NCBI GenBank assembly: GCA_963726785.1
Contig: CAVSDJ010000008.1
Coordinates: 496,001-560,000, forward strand
Direction of reading: 5' to 3'
DNA length: 64,000 nucleotides
Origin: DATEKX01 sp963726785
GTDB taxonomy: Bacteria > Acidobacteriota > Blastocatellia > UBA7656
Shown here in pieces: positions 38,053 through 48,164 of this stretch (the first letter of the stretch is position 1; each line of letters begins with the position of its first letter). The notes beneath the pieces were generated by a model. The model was not told where the DNA came from. It was given only the letters and a program-made list of their open reading frames with translations, and ran no database searches. A program made the position numbers and the translations under genes.

Positions 38053-39411
38053 ATGAGAAGCAAACTTCGTCGCATCAGTCAGGGCGCAATGCTTGTGATC
38101 GGGCTGGCTGTCATCGTGGTGTTCGCGACTGCCGCCGACAAGTCGCACGAATCAAAGGTGACGTTTACCAAAGATGTCGCGCCGATTCTTTACAACAGTT
38201 GCGTTCAATGTCATCGCGCTGGAGAGATGGCGCCGATGTCACTGCTATCTTATAAAGAGGTGCGGCCCTGGGCGAAATCCATTCGCGAAAAGGTAGTGAG
38301 TCGCGAGATGCCGCCCTGGTTCGCTGATCCTGCGCACGGCCAATTTATTAATGATCCGCGATTAAAACCGGCAGAGATCGAAACTATCCGCACCTGGGTT
38401 GACGGCGGCGCAATAGAGGGAAATCCGAAAGACCTGCCTCCAGTGCCAAAATTCAACGACACTGCCTGGAAATTCGGCCAGCCGGATGTAGTGCTCTCGA
38501 TGACCGAAGAAGCATCCATCCCCGCTGATGGCACTGTGCCGTACAGGTATTACGTCGTCCCGACCAATTTCACCGAAGACAAATATGTGCAGTTCGCTCA
38601 GATCAAACGCGGCGAGCCGAGCGTCGTGCATCACGTCATCATCGGTTCGCGCGAGCCGGGGAATGAGCCTCTTCCGCCTGCTGGTGAGATCAGATTCGAC
38701 CAGCAGCGATTCAATCCCGAAGCCGCGAGAGATCCGCAACAGGCAACCGCTGCGAATAACCCGCTGCGACGAGGCAGCAATCCCGATGGGCAGATAATCG
38801 GCTGGGCGCCGGGGATGAGCCCGCTGACGCTCGCGCCGGGTCAGGCAAAGCTGGTCAAGAAAGGCTCTGTGTTGATCTTCCAGATGCATTACACGACCAA
38901 CGGCGTAGCGGCCAAAGACCGCACCAGCGTCGGCTTGTGGTTTGCCAAAACTCCTGTCGAAAAACGCATGGTCACAAAAGGCGTTTCGACAGACCCGCGC
39001 AAGCTGGTCATACCGGCAGGCGATTCAAATTTTGAATCGCGATCTTCGATGACTTTCACGGAAGACATTCACATCTATTCTTTCATGCCGCATATGCACG
39101 TGCGCGGCAAAGATTTCGAGTACAAGCTGGTTCTTCCCGACGGCACTGAAAAAATGCTGTTGCGCGTGCCAAAGTATGATTTCAACTGGCAGCTTTCATA
39201 CTTCGCCAAAGAGCCGATTGCCGTGCCGAAGGGCAGCCGCATCGAATGCGTCGCGCATCACGATAATTCCGCAGGCAACAAATTCAATCCCGATCCGACC
39301 ATCACAGTGCGCTGGGGCGATCAGACATGGGAAGAGATGATGATCGGTTGGATTGATTACACTATTGACAGTCAGAATCTTAGCCTTCATGCGCAAACGC
39401 AGAAGGAGTAG
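38053..39411 (+). CDS. Heme c / type II copper monooxygenase fusion (PHM-like), copy 3, intact
   Basis: The only uninterrupted copy: 452 residues. Signal about 1-28; heme motif Cys50-ValGln-Cys53-His54 with conserved REMPPWFADP after it. The PHM-like part has all expected copper ligands in order: His193-His194 (VVHHVI), His279 (QMHYTTNG), His347/His349 (MPHMHVRGKD) and Met429 or 430 (WEEMMIG). In animal PHM the HH and QxHY histidines hold CuH, while HxH and Met hold CuM. A fused heme suggests that a cytochrome, not ascorbate, feeds the electrons. Secreted. The substrate is unknown. First gene of a plus-strand operon under site 3. Confidence 0.9.
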   Translation: MRSKLRRISQGAMLVIGLAVIVVFATAADKSHESKVTFTKDVAPILYNSCVQCHRAGEMAPMSLLSYKEVRPWAKSIREKVVSREMPPWFADPAHGQFINDPRLKPAEIETIRTWVDGGAIEGNPKDLPPVPKFNDTAWKFGQPDVVLSMTEEASIPADGTVPYRYYVVPTNFTEDKYVQFAQIKRGEPSVVHHVIIGSREPGNEPLPPAGEIRFDQQRFNPEAARDPQQATAANNPLRRGSNPDGQIIGWAPGMSPLTLAPGQAKLVKKGSVLIFQMHYTTNGVAAKDRTSVGLWFAKTPVEKRMVTKGVSTDPRKLVIPAGDSNFESRSSMTFTEDIHIYSFMPHMHVRGKDFEYKLVLPDGTEKMLLRVPKYDFNWQLSYFAKEPIAVPKGSRIECVAHHDNSAGNKFNPDPTITVRWGDQTWEEMMIGWIDYTIDSQNLSLHAQTQKE

Positions 39412-39505
39412 AATTGCAGAAAAGTCGGCAGGCAGGAACGCACTGTACGGACTAGAATAACACACTGACAGCCCGTAGGAAACGGGCGGAATGGAGAAAC
39501 TGCTC

Positions 39506-40781
<1,276 letters not shown>

Positions 40782-40820
40782 TTCGTACAGAGCTGCACAA
40801 ACGCAATCTGAATAAATCTT

Positions 40821-40861
40821 GCGCGAGCGGATAGCTGCTCAGTACGCTGCCGCTCGCGTTT
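40821..40861 (+). terminator. Hairpin terminator candidate
   Basis: CGCGAGCGG (40821-40829) pairs with CCGCTCGCG (40849-40857) and is followed by TTTTCG. It could partly end transcription between the monooxygenase pair and the VOC gene. Confidence 0.45.
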
Positions 40862-40880
40862 TCGATTGGAGGAAGACCGC

Positions 40881-41861
40881 ATGCGCGATCATAGACTGTG
40901 GCCTCGACTTTCGTTCATCGGCGCTCTTCTCTTCTCTGTCGTGTTCTGCGCTCTGGGCTTCGCGGCGCAAGAAGCAAAACAGGCGACTCAAGAAAACAAG
41001 CCTGCTGGCCTCGAAATGCCCGAAGCCCATTTCCATCATCTGCACCTGAACACGCTCGACCCAAAAGCTGCGATTGATTTCTACACAGGCAAATTCGATT
41101 GCGAGAAAGCGAAGTTTGCGGGATTGCTCGACGGAGTCTGGTCGCAAAAGTCGTGGATGCTTTTCGCCAAAGTCAATCAGCCGCCCGCGTGGGAACTGAC
41201 TTCGGCGGTCTGGCATTTCGGCTGGGGCGCGGAAGACATGAAGGCTACTTATGAAAAACAGTTAGCATCAGGGACGAAATTCTTCACGCCGATCACAGAC
41301 ATCAGCGACATCGGCGGAAACACGGGCGCTACGGGAACATTCTTTTACGCGTATGTTCAAAGCCCCGACAATGCGTTGATCGAATTGAACACGGCAAATC
41401 ATCATCATTTCGGCCACCTGCACCTGTTCAGCGCAGACCCTGTCGCAGCGGGCGAATGGTACATGAAATACTTCGGAGCCAAGCGACGCTCTACGCGTCC
41501 TCCTTCGCGCGAGCCGCGTTTTTATCGCGGCGTGCAAATCGGTCCAAGCATGTCGCTTATCATGGACAACGTTAACATCATCATCTATCCGGTCGAATAT
41601 ACGAAGAAAGTTTATGCCGATCATTGGAAAGGCAAGACCGAACTAGAATCCACAAAAGGCCACGTAGTTGATCACATCGGTTTCAGCTTCGACAATCTCG
41701 CGGAAGCTTTAGAGATGATGCGAAAGAGCGGCGTGAAAGTGACTGACGAGATTCGCTCGGTTGCTAACGGCAAGATCAAATATGCCTTCATCGAAGGGCC
41801 GGATAAAATCCGCATCGAACTGGTCGAGGGCCACGCGCGCAAAGAGTCTAAAATTATTTGA
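40881..41861 (+). CDS. Secreted VOC (glyoxalase-fold) protein
   Basis: A 326-residue protein starting at ATG 40881, behind GGAGGAAGACCGC. It has a signal peptide (FIGALLFSVVFCALGFAAQ) and two VOC modules. Metal-ligand-type motifs are FHHLHLNTLD, ALIELNTANHHHFGHLHLF, GHVVDHIGFSFD and the final RIELVEGHA. This is the intact paralogue of the gene at 15617-16509. Exported VOC proteins are uncommon. It may handle a reactive product of the oxidases just upstream, but this is inference from position. Confidence 0.85.
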   Translation: MRDHRLWPRLSFIGALLFSVVFCALGFAAQEAKQATQENKPAGLEMPEAHFHHLHLNTLDPKAAIDFYTGKFDCEKAKFAGLLDGVWSQKSWMLFAKVNQPPAWELTSAVWHFGWGAEDMKATYEKQLASGTKFFTPITDISDIGGNTGATGTFFYAYVQSPDNALIELNTANHHHFGHLHLFSADPVAAGEWYMKYFGAKRRSTRPPSREPRFYRGVQIGPSMSLIMDNVNIIIYPVEYTKKVYADHWKGKTELESTKGHVVDHIGFSFDNLAEALEMMRKSGVKVTDEIRSVANGKIKYAFIEGPDKIRIELVEGHARKESKII

Positions 41862-41937
41862 CTTACAGAATAATGGGGACTAACTTTCAACGGCAGGCCC
41901 GCGCGCTTGCCAGAAATCATTATCGGAGGAACAAGGA

Positions 41938-42876
41938 ATGCGGCGACCATTTATCATCTGGGGAATAATTCTGCTCGTTCAGCTTCTGGCTGGTTCGGCT
42001 TACGCACAGCAGGACAAGCTTGCGGGCCGATGGGAAGGCACGATTCAAATGCCACAGGGCGAACGACCTGTGACGGGGACATTCAAAAAAGAAGGCGAAG
42101 CTTACACAGGCAACATATCGGGCATGCGTCCCGGCTCGGAGATGCAACTCAAAGACATCAAAGTTGACGGCAATAAAGTTACTGCCAAAGCAGATATAGA
42201 ATCGCCACAGGGGAGCTTTACGATCAATTTCAACCTGACGCTCGAAGGCGAAACGATGAAGGGAGCCGGAGTGTTGGATGTTGGCGGGCAAAGCATGACG
42301 CTCGACGTATCTATGAAGCGCGCGGGCGAGGGAGCGCCTCCAACTTCATCACAGCCGCAGCAACCACCGGCAGGGCAAGGGCCAGGTCAGGGACAGCAGC
42401 GAATTCGCGTGCCACAGCCACAGCAGAAGCAATCGGTTGATTACTTCGTCGGCCAGTGGAGCTATAAATACGTCGGACGCGAAAGCGCACTCGGCCCTGC
42501 GCCACGCGAATGCACGGTGAGCTTTACGAAACGCGCTGACGGCAAATCGCTCGATAGTGTGACCACTTGCAAATATGACGGCGGCACACACAAAGAATCA
42601 TCCGTTATCGTTTTCGATGAAGCGACAAAGATGATGACCTTTACAGAAAAACTCGGCAACGGCGTAGCGATCAACAGTCGCGGGGATTGGACAAGCCCGA
42701 TTTCGATTCGCTTCACAATTGATCCGATCAAGGTCAAAGGCCAATCATTGCAGTTACGCCGGACTATCTCGATAGTCGCTGCGCATTCATTCACCATAGC
42801 TGAAGAGTTGTCGGAAGATGGCGGGCCTTTCATCCGACTAGGCAACGCTGTCGTCACCAGAGTCGAAGCGAAATAA
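41938..42876 (+). CDS. Secreted two-domain protein with DUF1579-like C-terminal half
   Basis: A 312-residue protein: signal peptide (LVQLLAGSAYAQQ), a first beta-rich domain (about 27-122, KLAGRWEGTIQMPQGERPV), a Pro/Gln/Gly-rich linker (about 130-160), and a second lipocalin-like domain starting SVDYFVGQWSYKYVG. The second domain is shared with the frameshifted protein at 11057-11648. Good ribosome binding site GGAGGAACAAGGA before ATG 41938. Such domains often bind small hydrophobic molecules; the role is unknown. Last gene of the operon that begins with the copper monooxygenases. Confidence 0.75.
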   Translation: MRRPFIIWGIILLVQLLAGSAYAQQDKLAGRWEGTIQMPQGERPVTGTFKKEGEAYTGNISGMRPGSEMQLKDIKVDGNKVTAKADIESPQGSFTINFNLTLEGETMKGAGVLDVGGQSMTLDVSMKRAGEGAPPTSSQPQQPPAGQGPGQGQQRIRVPQPQQKQSVDYFVGQWSYKYVGRESALGPAPRECTVSFTKRADGKSLDSVTTCKYDGGTHKESSVIVFDEATKMMTFTEKLGNGVAINSRGDWTSPISIRFTIDPIKVKGQSLQLRRTISIVAAHSFTIAEELSEDGGPFIRLGNAVVTRVEAK

Positions 42877-42886
42877 TAACAGAGAG

Positions 42887-42985
42887 TTCACCGCAGAGAC
42901 GCAAAGGACGCAGAGGCGGCGCAGAGGTTTTTGTATTTGCATAACCTCCGCGCATCCTCTGCGTCCTTTGCGTCTCTGCGATGAA
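42887..42985. repeat. TTCACCGCAGAG inverted repeat (copy 3)
   Basis: Begins TTCACCGCAGAGACGCAAAG and ends with a near complement (TTGCGTCTCTGCGATGAA). It directly follows the stop of the DUF1579-like gene. Arms are about 45 bases with a few mismatches. Confidence 0.85.
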
Positions 42986-43057
42986 TCGTCTTGCATCCTT
43001 CAGGAATCCATCTGAATCTGTTACCTTCGGAACTACACTCTCATAGCGGAGGGATCG

Positions 43058-44212
43058 TTGAGGCAAGTAGCAATCGTAGGCACAGGACAAACCAAGTGCA
43101 AAGAGCGGCGAGATGATGTCAGCTTCCCCGGTTTGATCTATGAAGCCGCGAGCCGCGCGCTCGAAGACGCGGGCATTAGTATCAAAGATGTTGACGCCGT
43201 TGTGTTCGGCAGCGCGCCGGAACTATTTGAAGGCGTCAATCATCCCGAACACTGGTGCGCGGAGGCAGCGGGCGCATTCCTCAAGCCTCAAATGCGAATT
43301 CACACGGGCGGGACGGTTGGAGCTTCGACAGGCATCGCGGCTTTTTATTACATCGCGTCGGGAATGTTCGACACAGTTCTTGCAGTCACAGGAGACAAGC
43401 TTTCGGAAAGCCCTGTTCAGTTGGGACTCTCTACGGTTTACGACCCGATACTAGGTCGCCAGTTCGCTTGCGGAGCGCCGTCAGCAGTTGCCTTGCAGGC
43501 GCGTCAGTACATGCACGAGTTCGGCGTGACCGAAGAACAAGCTGCGCTCGTTGCCGTAAAGAATCGCAAGAACGCGCTGCTGAATCCTTACGCTCAATTA
43601 CGAATTCCAAATATCTCTGTCGAGATGGTGATGAATTCCCCTGTGCTGTCATCGCCCATCAAACTGCTCGATGCGTGCCCGGCATCGGACGGCGCTTGTG
43701 CGATGGTTCTTACGAGCGAAGACCACGCCGAAAAATTAGCCGAGCGACCCGCATGGATCAAAGCGGTCGCAACATTCAACGAAGGCGTTTATTATGCGGG
43801 GCGAGATTTCGCCGTGCCTCTCGCGTTGATGGAAGCGGCGAAAAAAGTTTACAAGACTGCGGGCATAACAAACCCGCGTCGCGAATTTGACGTGGCCGAG
43901 CTTTACGAAGCTTTCTCGTTTCAAGAGATGCTCTGGACCGAAGCGCTCTTTTTCTGCGAGCGAGGCGAGGGCGGTCATCTGGTCGAATCAGGCGCGACTG
44001 AAATGACGGGCGATCTGCCTATCAATCCATCAGGCGGCGTGCTTTCGACCAACACGATAGGCGCGACGGCGATGATGCGCCAGGCCGAAGCAGCTATGCA
44101 GGTAATGAATCGCGCAGGTGAGCATCAAATCGAAGGCGCGCGCCTGGGCCTGGCTCACGGCTGGGGCGGCGGCCATCCAGTTTCACACTTTGATGATAGT
44201 GAGCGCGAATAG
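43058..44212 (+). CDS. Thiolase-like protein without visible nucleophilic Cys (SCP-x / Ltp2-like)
   Basis: A 384-residue thiolase-fold protein starting at TTG 43058 behind GGAGGGATCG. The fold is clear (VAIVGTGQTKCKERR, GVTEEQAALVAVKNR, LYEAFSFQEM, INPSGGVLSTN, LGLAHGWGGGHP). However, the region that normally holds the nucleophile reads TGGTVGASTG with no Cys. Thiolase-like proteins of this sort that pair with a DUF35 partner include the Ltp2 aldolase of steroid side-chain breakdown. The next genes encode DUF35 and SCP2 proteins, which fits such a complex. Similar to the partial protein at the left edge. Retro-aldol activity is inference. Confidence 0.87.
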   Translation: MRQVAIVGTGQTKCKERRDDVSFPGLIYEAASRALEDAGISIKDVDAVVFGSAPELFEGVNHPEHWCAEAAGAFLKPQMRIHTGGTVGASTGIAAFYYIASGMFDTVLAVTGDKLSESPVQLGLSTVYDPILGRQFACGAPSAVALQARQYMHEFGVTEEQAALVAVKNRKNALLNPYAQLRIPNISVEMVMNSPVLSSPIKLLDACPASDGACAMVLTSEDHAEKLAERPAWIKAVATFNEGVYYAGRDFAVPLALMEAAKKVYKTAGITNPRREFDVAELYEAFSFQEMLWTEALFFCERGEGGHLVESGATEMTGDLPINPSGGVLSTNTIGATAMMRQAEAAMQVMNRAGEHQIEGARLGLAHGWGGGHPVSHFDDSERE

Positions 44213-44224
44213 AAATTAACGAAC

Positions 44225-44718
44225 ATGATTTTGGAAGGCGACATAACAATTCCGTACAAGTGGACAACCGGCGCGACGATTGGCCGGTTTCTGGCAGAGT
44301 TGCGAGACAACGCGCGCATCACGGGCGCGAGATGCGAAACGTGCGGCAAAGTTTATGCTCCCCCGCCCGATGTTTGCGGCGAGTGCTTTGCGCCATTGGC
44401 TGAATGGATAAACTTGAACGGCGAAGGAGAAGTCATAGCCTGTTCAGTAGTCGAGCGTGCTACGGCGTGGAGTCCGAAGAAGCCGCCCTTATACTCTAGG
44501 ACTAATCAAACTCGATGGCGCGGACACTAACATCGTGCACCTCGTCAGGGCAGGAGTCCTGGCGGGTGATCGAGTGCGAGCCGTGTTCAAACAAGAACGC
44601 ACAGGTTCTATACTCGATATTGATTATTTCGCGCCGCTCGACGAAGCAGCGCAAAGCGATAGAGGGGATTCCGAAATTGCACGTCAACAAGATCTTTCAT
44701 GGAGGCGCAGATTCCAAG
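44225..44718 (+). CDS. Zn-ribbon/OB-fold (DUF35) protein, frameshifted, perhaps fused to SCP2
   Basis: ATG 44225 lies 12 bases after the thiolase-like gene. It has an N-terminal helix (WTTGATIGRFLAELRDN), a rubredoxin-type zinc site (CETCGKVYAPPPDVCGEC) and an OB-fold (GEVIACSVVERA, PYTLGLIKLDGADTNIVHLV). The frame changes near 44490. Near 44655 a further change would lead from APLDEAAQ into KAIEGIPKLHVNKIF and on into the SCP2 domain without a stop, so the two may be one fused protein. DUF35 proteins bind acyl-CoA through the OB-fold and complete thiolase-fold partners. Confidence 0.75.
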
Positions 44719-45039
44719 ATGGAACAATTGACCGATGTGGCCGAAGTTTTCCGATTGATGCCTACGATGTTTCGCAAAGGAAAGACTAACCGGCAACTTG
44801 TTTATTATTTCTCGATTGAAGACGAGCAATGGACTGTCTTCATCGGGCCTGACTCGTGCGAGGTCAAACAAGGCAAGGCGGTCGAAAACGCCGATTGCTT
44901 CTTGAAGACATCTAAACAGATTTTTCTGGGAACGGTCAGCGGCACATATACGCCTTCGATGACCGACCTGATAATGGGAAAGATCAAAACCAACAACCCG
45001 ATGCTGTTGCAAACCTTCAGAGAGATATTCGTAGAATGA
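44719..45039 (+). CDS. SCP2 sterol-carrier-like lipid-binding protein
   Basis: From ATG 44719 about 106 residues match the SCP2 domain: VFRLMPTMFRKGKTNRQLVYYF, then WTVFIGPDSCEVKQG, ADCFLKTSKQIFLGTVSG and MGKIKTNNPMLLQTFREIF. SCP2 domains form a hydrophobic tunnel for acyl-CoAs or sterols. GGAGG is 13 bases before the ATG, farther than usual, so this may instead be the C-terminal part of the DUF35 protein before it. Its stop overlaps the next DUF35 start (ATGA). Confidence 0.8.
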   Translation: MEQLTDVAEVFRLMPTMFRKGKTNRQLVYYFSIEDEQWTVFIGPDSCEVKQGKAVENADCFLKTSKQIFLGTVSGTYTPSMTDLIMGKIKTNNPMLLQTFREIFVE

Positions 45040-45538
45040 CAGACGCAATGGCTGAAAGAGATGACACAGCGCCGCTGCCGGTTAAAGAAGTCAGGGGCCA
45101 GATAGCAATTCCCTATCGCTGGTCGTATGGGCAAGCGCTCACTCGCTTTTTTTCGAAGAATCGCGCGACAACAAACGACTGATGGGAACCCGATGCCCGC
45201 GCTGCGCATCAGTCGTAGTTCCTGCCGCGCGAATATGCACTCGCTGCTTTGTCGAAACGACCGAGTGGGTCGAAGTGAGCGATCACGGAGTCCTCGATAC
45301 TTTTACAACAGTGCACCTTCCTTTTCCGGGCCAGCCGACCGAGCCGCCTTATACCTATGGCCTTGTTTTGCTTGATGGCGCGAGCACTTATTTTTCGCAC
45401 TTGATTGACGAGCCTGTTGAAAATCTGGCGTGCGGCATGCGCGTCGAAGCCGTTTGGGCCGAACACCCGAAAGGCGACTTGTTCGACATCTTGCATTTCA
45501 AAAAAGAAGTAACTACTCAGTTAGTCATGCCGCGTTAG
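45036..45538 (+). CDS. Zn-ribbon/OB-fold (DUF35) protein, frameshifted in a T run
   Basis: Begins at ATG 45036, overlapping the SCP2 stop by four bases. N-terminal helix (WSYGQALTRFF), zinc ribbon CPRCASVVVPAARICTRC and OB-fold (DTFTTVHLPFPGQP, YGLVLLDGAS). The frame changes at the seven-T run around 45148, after which EESRDNKRLMGTRC continues. A second DUF35 protein in the same operon suggests two thiolase partners; the Cys-less protein at the window's left edge is a possible second one. Confidence 0.8.
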
Positions 45539-45552
45539 CGGCTGATTGACTG

Positions 45553-45697
45553 TAGCCGTGTGCTTTAGCGCACGGAAGTATTGACGCAAACAATCGCGTC
45601 GCGTCAGCGACGATTGAACGCGACGGATCTTCAGTCGTCGCTGACGCGACGACGAGGATGATTAATATGGCTCTCCGTGCACTGAAGTACACGGCTA
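45553..45697. repeat. Nested inverted repeat with TAGCCGTGTGCTTTAGCGCA ends
   Basis: The outer arms start TAGCCGTG and end CACGGCTA, with few mismatches over about 24 bases. The inner arms CGTCGCGTCAGCGACGA and TCGTCGCTGACGCGACG are perfect. It lies between the DUF35 gene and the kinase gene. No terminator T-run. Confidence 0.8.
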
Positions 45698-45794
45698 AAC
45701 TCATATGCCGCTACGCGGCTGTGTTGTTACAAAAAGAAAGTAGTAAATGAAGTAATGATTCTCCCTGCCCCCGCTTCATTCCATAAAGATTTTT

Positions 45795-47286
45795 ATGAAA
45801 TTCGGCGCGGTTGAAAATAAGGCGCGATTTGCGATCATCATTTTTGCCATCGCGCTTCTTGCGCTTGGCGGCTTGAGCCTCATTCTTTACTTGCAGGCGC
45901 GCGGCCAGTCCGAATCTTCGCCAATCATCATTTACTTCTTCAGCTATCAGATCATCGCCTTGCTCTTCGGGCTTATTTTGGTTTTCCTGCTCGTGCGGTG
46001 GTTGCTCAGACCTTACAGGCGAATGGTCGAGGCGGCGCGCGGCAGCCCGGTTCATGCATCGGCCGCAATGAGCGAAAGCGAATTCGTCGTCGAAACTTTT
46101 CAAGCTCTGATCGAACAGCTTCAATCGAAAGAAAAAGAGTTGGCGCAACTCCACGCGCTTGAGCGAAGGCGCGCCGAAAGAAGTCTGAAAGATTCAGCGA
46201 GCGATTGATTGCCAATATTCCGAGCGGGCTTGTCACCGTTGATTCAAAGGGCAAGGTCACGTCCGTCAACGCTCACGCGATGGGAATACTGGGCACGGCA
46301 GAGCCGAATGCCCGATCAGCGATGCTCAGTCCGAGATGATTTCATCCGGCGTTGACTTCACATCATTCTTTCAGATGTCTGATCGCGTGGTTGATATGAT
46401 TTCAAAATGCCTTGAGACGGGAAAAGCATTTCGCCGCGAAGAAGTGAATGTCCGTCTTGCCGATGGCCGCGTGCGCCACCTCGGCTTGAGCATATCGCCT
46501 ATCGCTGACGCATCGCACAATATTGAAGGCGCTCTGTGTTTGCTGACAGACATAACCGAAGTTTTAGAACTGCGCGAGCGAATGAAGCTTCAAGAGAATC
46601 TTGCAAATCTCGGAGAGATGGCAGCCGGGCTTGCTCACGAATTCAAGAATTCGCTCGCGACTATTCAGGGCTACGTTCAACTTCTCGAAGTGCAACTCGC
46701 CGCCCGCTCTTCGACCGATGATCAGCGCGAAACGCTCGACTCTACGCTCAACGAAGTCCGATTGCTGGCGAGGCTTGTCACAGATTTTCTGAATTTTGCT
46801 CGACCTCAACAGTTGAATCTGACGAGCGTAGATTTGCGCTCGGTCATCGAAGACTGCGCCGCCGAAGTCAAACCTCAATTAGAAGAAAGCGGCATCGAGC
46901 TTCGCATCGAAGGTGAGTTCACACGAGTAGCCGCAGACGAAACGCTTTTGAGGCGCGTTTTCGTCAACCTGTTTCGCAATGCCGCCGAAGCCACTGATCC
47001 GCAATCAACAGAGAAAAGAATCACCGTGACAGGCGAGTTTGAAACGCGCTACGCGCACGCGCGAGTCAGCGACACAGGCACAGGCATATCGAACGAAGAC
47101 CTGCACAGAATATTCATTCCCTTCTTCACAACGAAGTCGCGCGGCTACGGCATCGGACTGGCAATCGTGCAAAAGATTTTGATGGCGCATGGCGGCGATG
47201 TCGTCGTAGAAAAGAGCGACAGCGCGGGCACTACCTTTCACTGCCGACTGCCTATCTCAACGCCCGAGCAGTCTGTGGAACAATAG
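45795..47286 (+). CDS. Membrane-bound PAS histidine kinase (NtrB-like), frameshifted
   Basis: Two membrane helices at about residues 12-33 and 48-68, then a coiled region and a PAS domain (ANIPSGLVTVDSKGKVTSVN). Kinase motifs follow: H-box AHEFKNSLATIQGY with the phospho-acceptor His, N-box NLFRNAAEA, G1 DTGTGI, F-box FIPFFTTK and G2 GYGIGLAIV. The length is about 495 residues when the frame changes near 46195 and 46330 are joined. A partner response regulator is not adjacent; the NtrC-type regulator at 62923 is the only one in the window. The signal it senses is unknown. Confidence 0.87.
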
Positions 47287-47427
47287 CCACAACACGTAAA
47301 TTAAGGTTACAAGCTCGCGTCACATCTTCGCTGCTACTTCACGGCAAATGCAGGAAAACCATAATCATTTAACCGCAGACGACCATCTGGCAAAACAATT
47401 GCACAGAACAATGTCGCAATATTGATA

Positions 47428-47533
47428 TTTTCTAATTTCGTTAGTCTGTCGCTAGACTGCTTAGGCAGAGAATGGAGTCACTCTGCCAGCGGGCGAGTCA
47501 TTGCCTGACGGCAATGATTCGCCCGCAATTTTT
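47428..47533 (+). ncRNA. Candidate small structured RNA ending in a terminator
   Basis: The gap 47287-47646 holds three successive hairpins. They are AGTCT/AGACT (about 47443-47458), GGCAGAG/CTCTGCC (47464-47470 with 47481-47487), and a long one at 47489-47526 followed by a T-run. A promoter cannot be set firmly; TTGCAC at 47399-47404 with GATATT at 47424-47429 is a weak option. No open frame is apparent. It could be a small RNA, or only the leader or terminator region of a neighbouring gene. Confidence 0.35.
47489..47533 (+). terminator. Strong rho-independent terminator
   Basis: GCGGGCGAGTCATTGCC pairs with GGCAATGATTCGCCCGC (one mismatch, short TGAC loop), followed by AATTTTTTTA. The closest upstream gene is the histidine kinase, whose stop is about 200 bases earlier. 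Confidence 0.8.
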
Positions 47534-47646
47534 TTATCCGGGCAAACTAACCCGCTCGCTACTGCTCGCGGTACTGTTCTCACTTATTCAAACACTGCTA
47601 GAATGAATCGGACGCTTCAAATCACACGGATGTGTGGAGGTTGACG

Positions 47647-48115
47647 ATGAGACTTGGAGTCATATCGGACACTCACGGTTTATTCGATGACGCGATTACG
47701 ACGATCTTTGCGGGCGTTGATCGAATCATCCACGCAGGCGACATAGGCAAGCTCGAAGTGATAAGGCAACTGGAACAGGTAGCGCCTGTTATTGCAGTCG
47801 AAGGAAACAACGACTGGTTCGGCCAGTTCCCGACCGAGCGCATCGAAGAGTTCGCGGGGCAGCGCGTGATGATTCGTCACATTTTCGGCGAGCTTCACCA
47901 ACTTGAAGCAGCGGACAAAAAATTGATCGCAAAGCTTCAACCGAAGCATCGTAATCTTTGGGCACTCGCACAGGCCGTATAACGAGATGCTCGATTCGAC
48001 GATGTTGTTCAATCCCGGCAGCGCAGGCCCGCGACGTTTTTCGTTGCCGCGCACGGTCGGGCTGCTTACGATTTACGAGTCGCAAGCAGAAGCGCAGATC
48101 ATCAGCCTTGATTAG
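47647..48115 (+). CDS. YfcE/MJ0936-type metallophosphoesterase, frameshifted
   Basis: ATG 47647 follows GTGGAGGTTGACG. All motifs of the small calcineurin-like phosphodiesterases are visible: ISDTHG (Asp8, His10), IHAGD (Asp32), EGNND (Asn55 region), a His in MIRHIFGE, and GHSH. The last lies after a one-base frame change near 47945 (IVIFGHSHRPY), and NPGSAGPRRF follows. The joined length of about 155 residues is normal. It would hydrolyse phosphodiesters with a two-metal centre in the cytoplasm. Confidence 0.85.
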
Positions 48116-48164
48116 AATCGCATGTGAATGATTGTGATTGTTCAGTTCGAGGCAGGGGTAAGAC

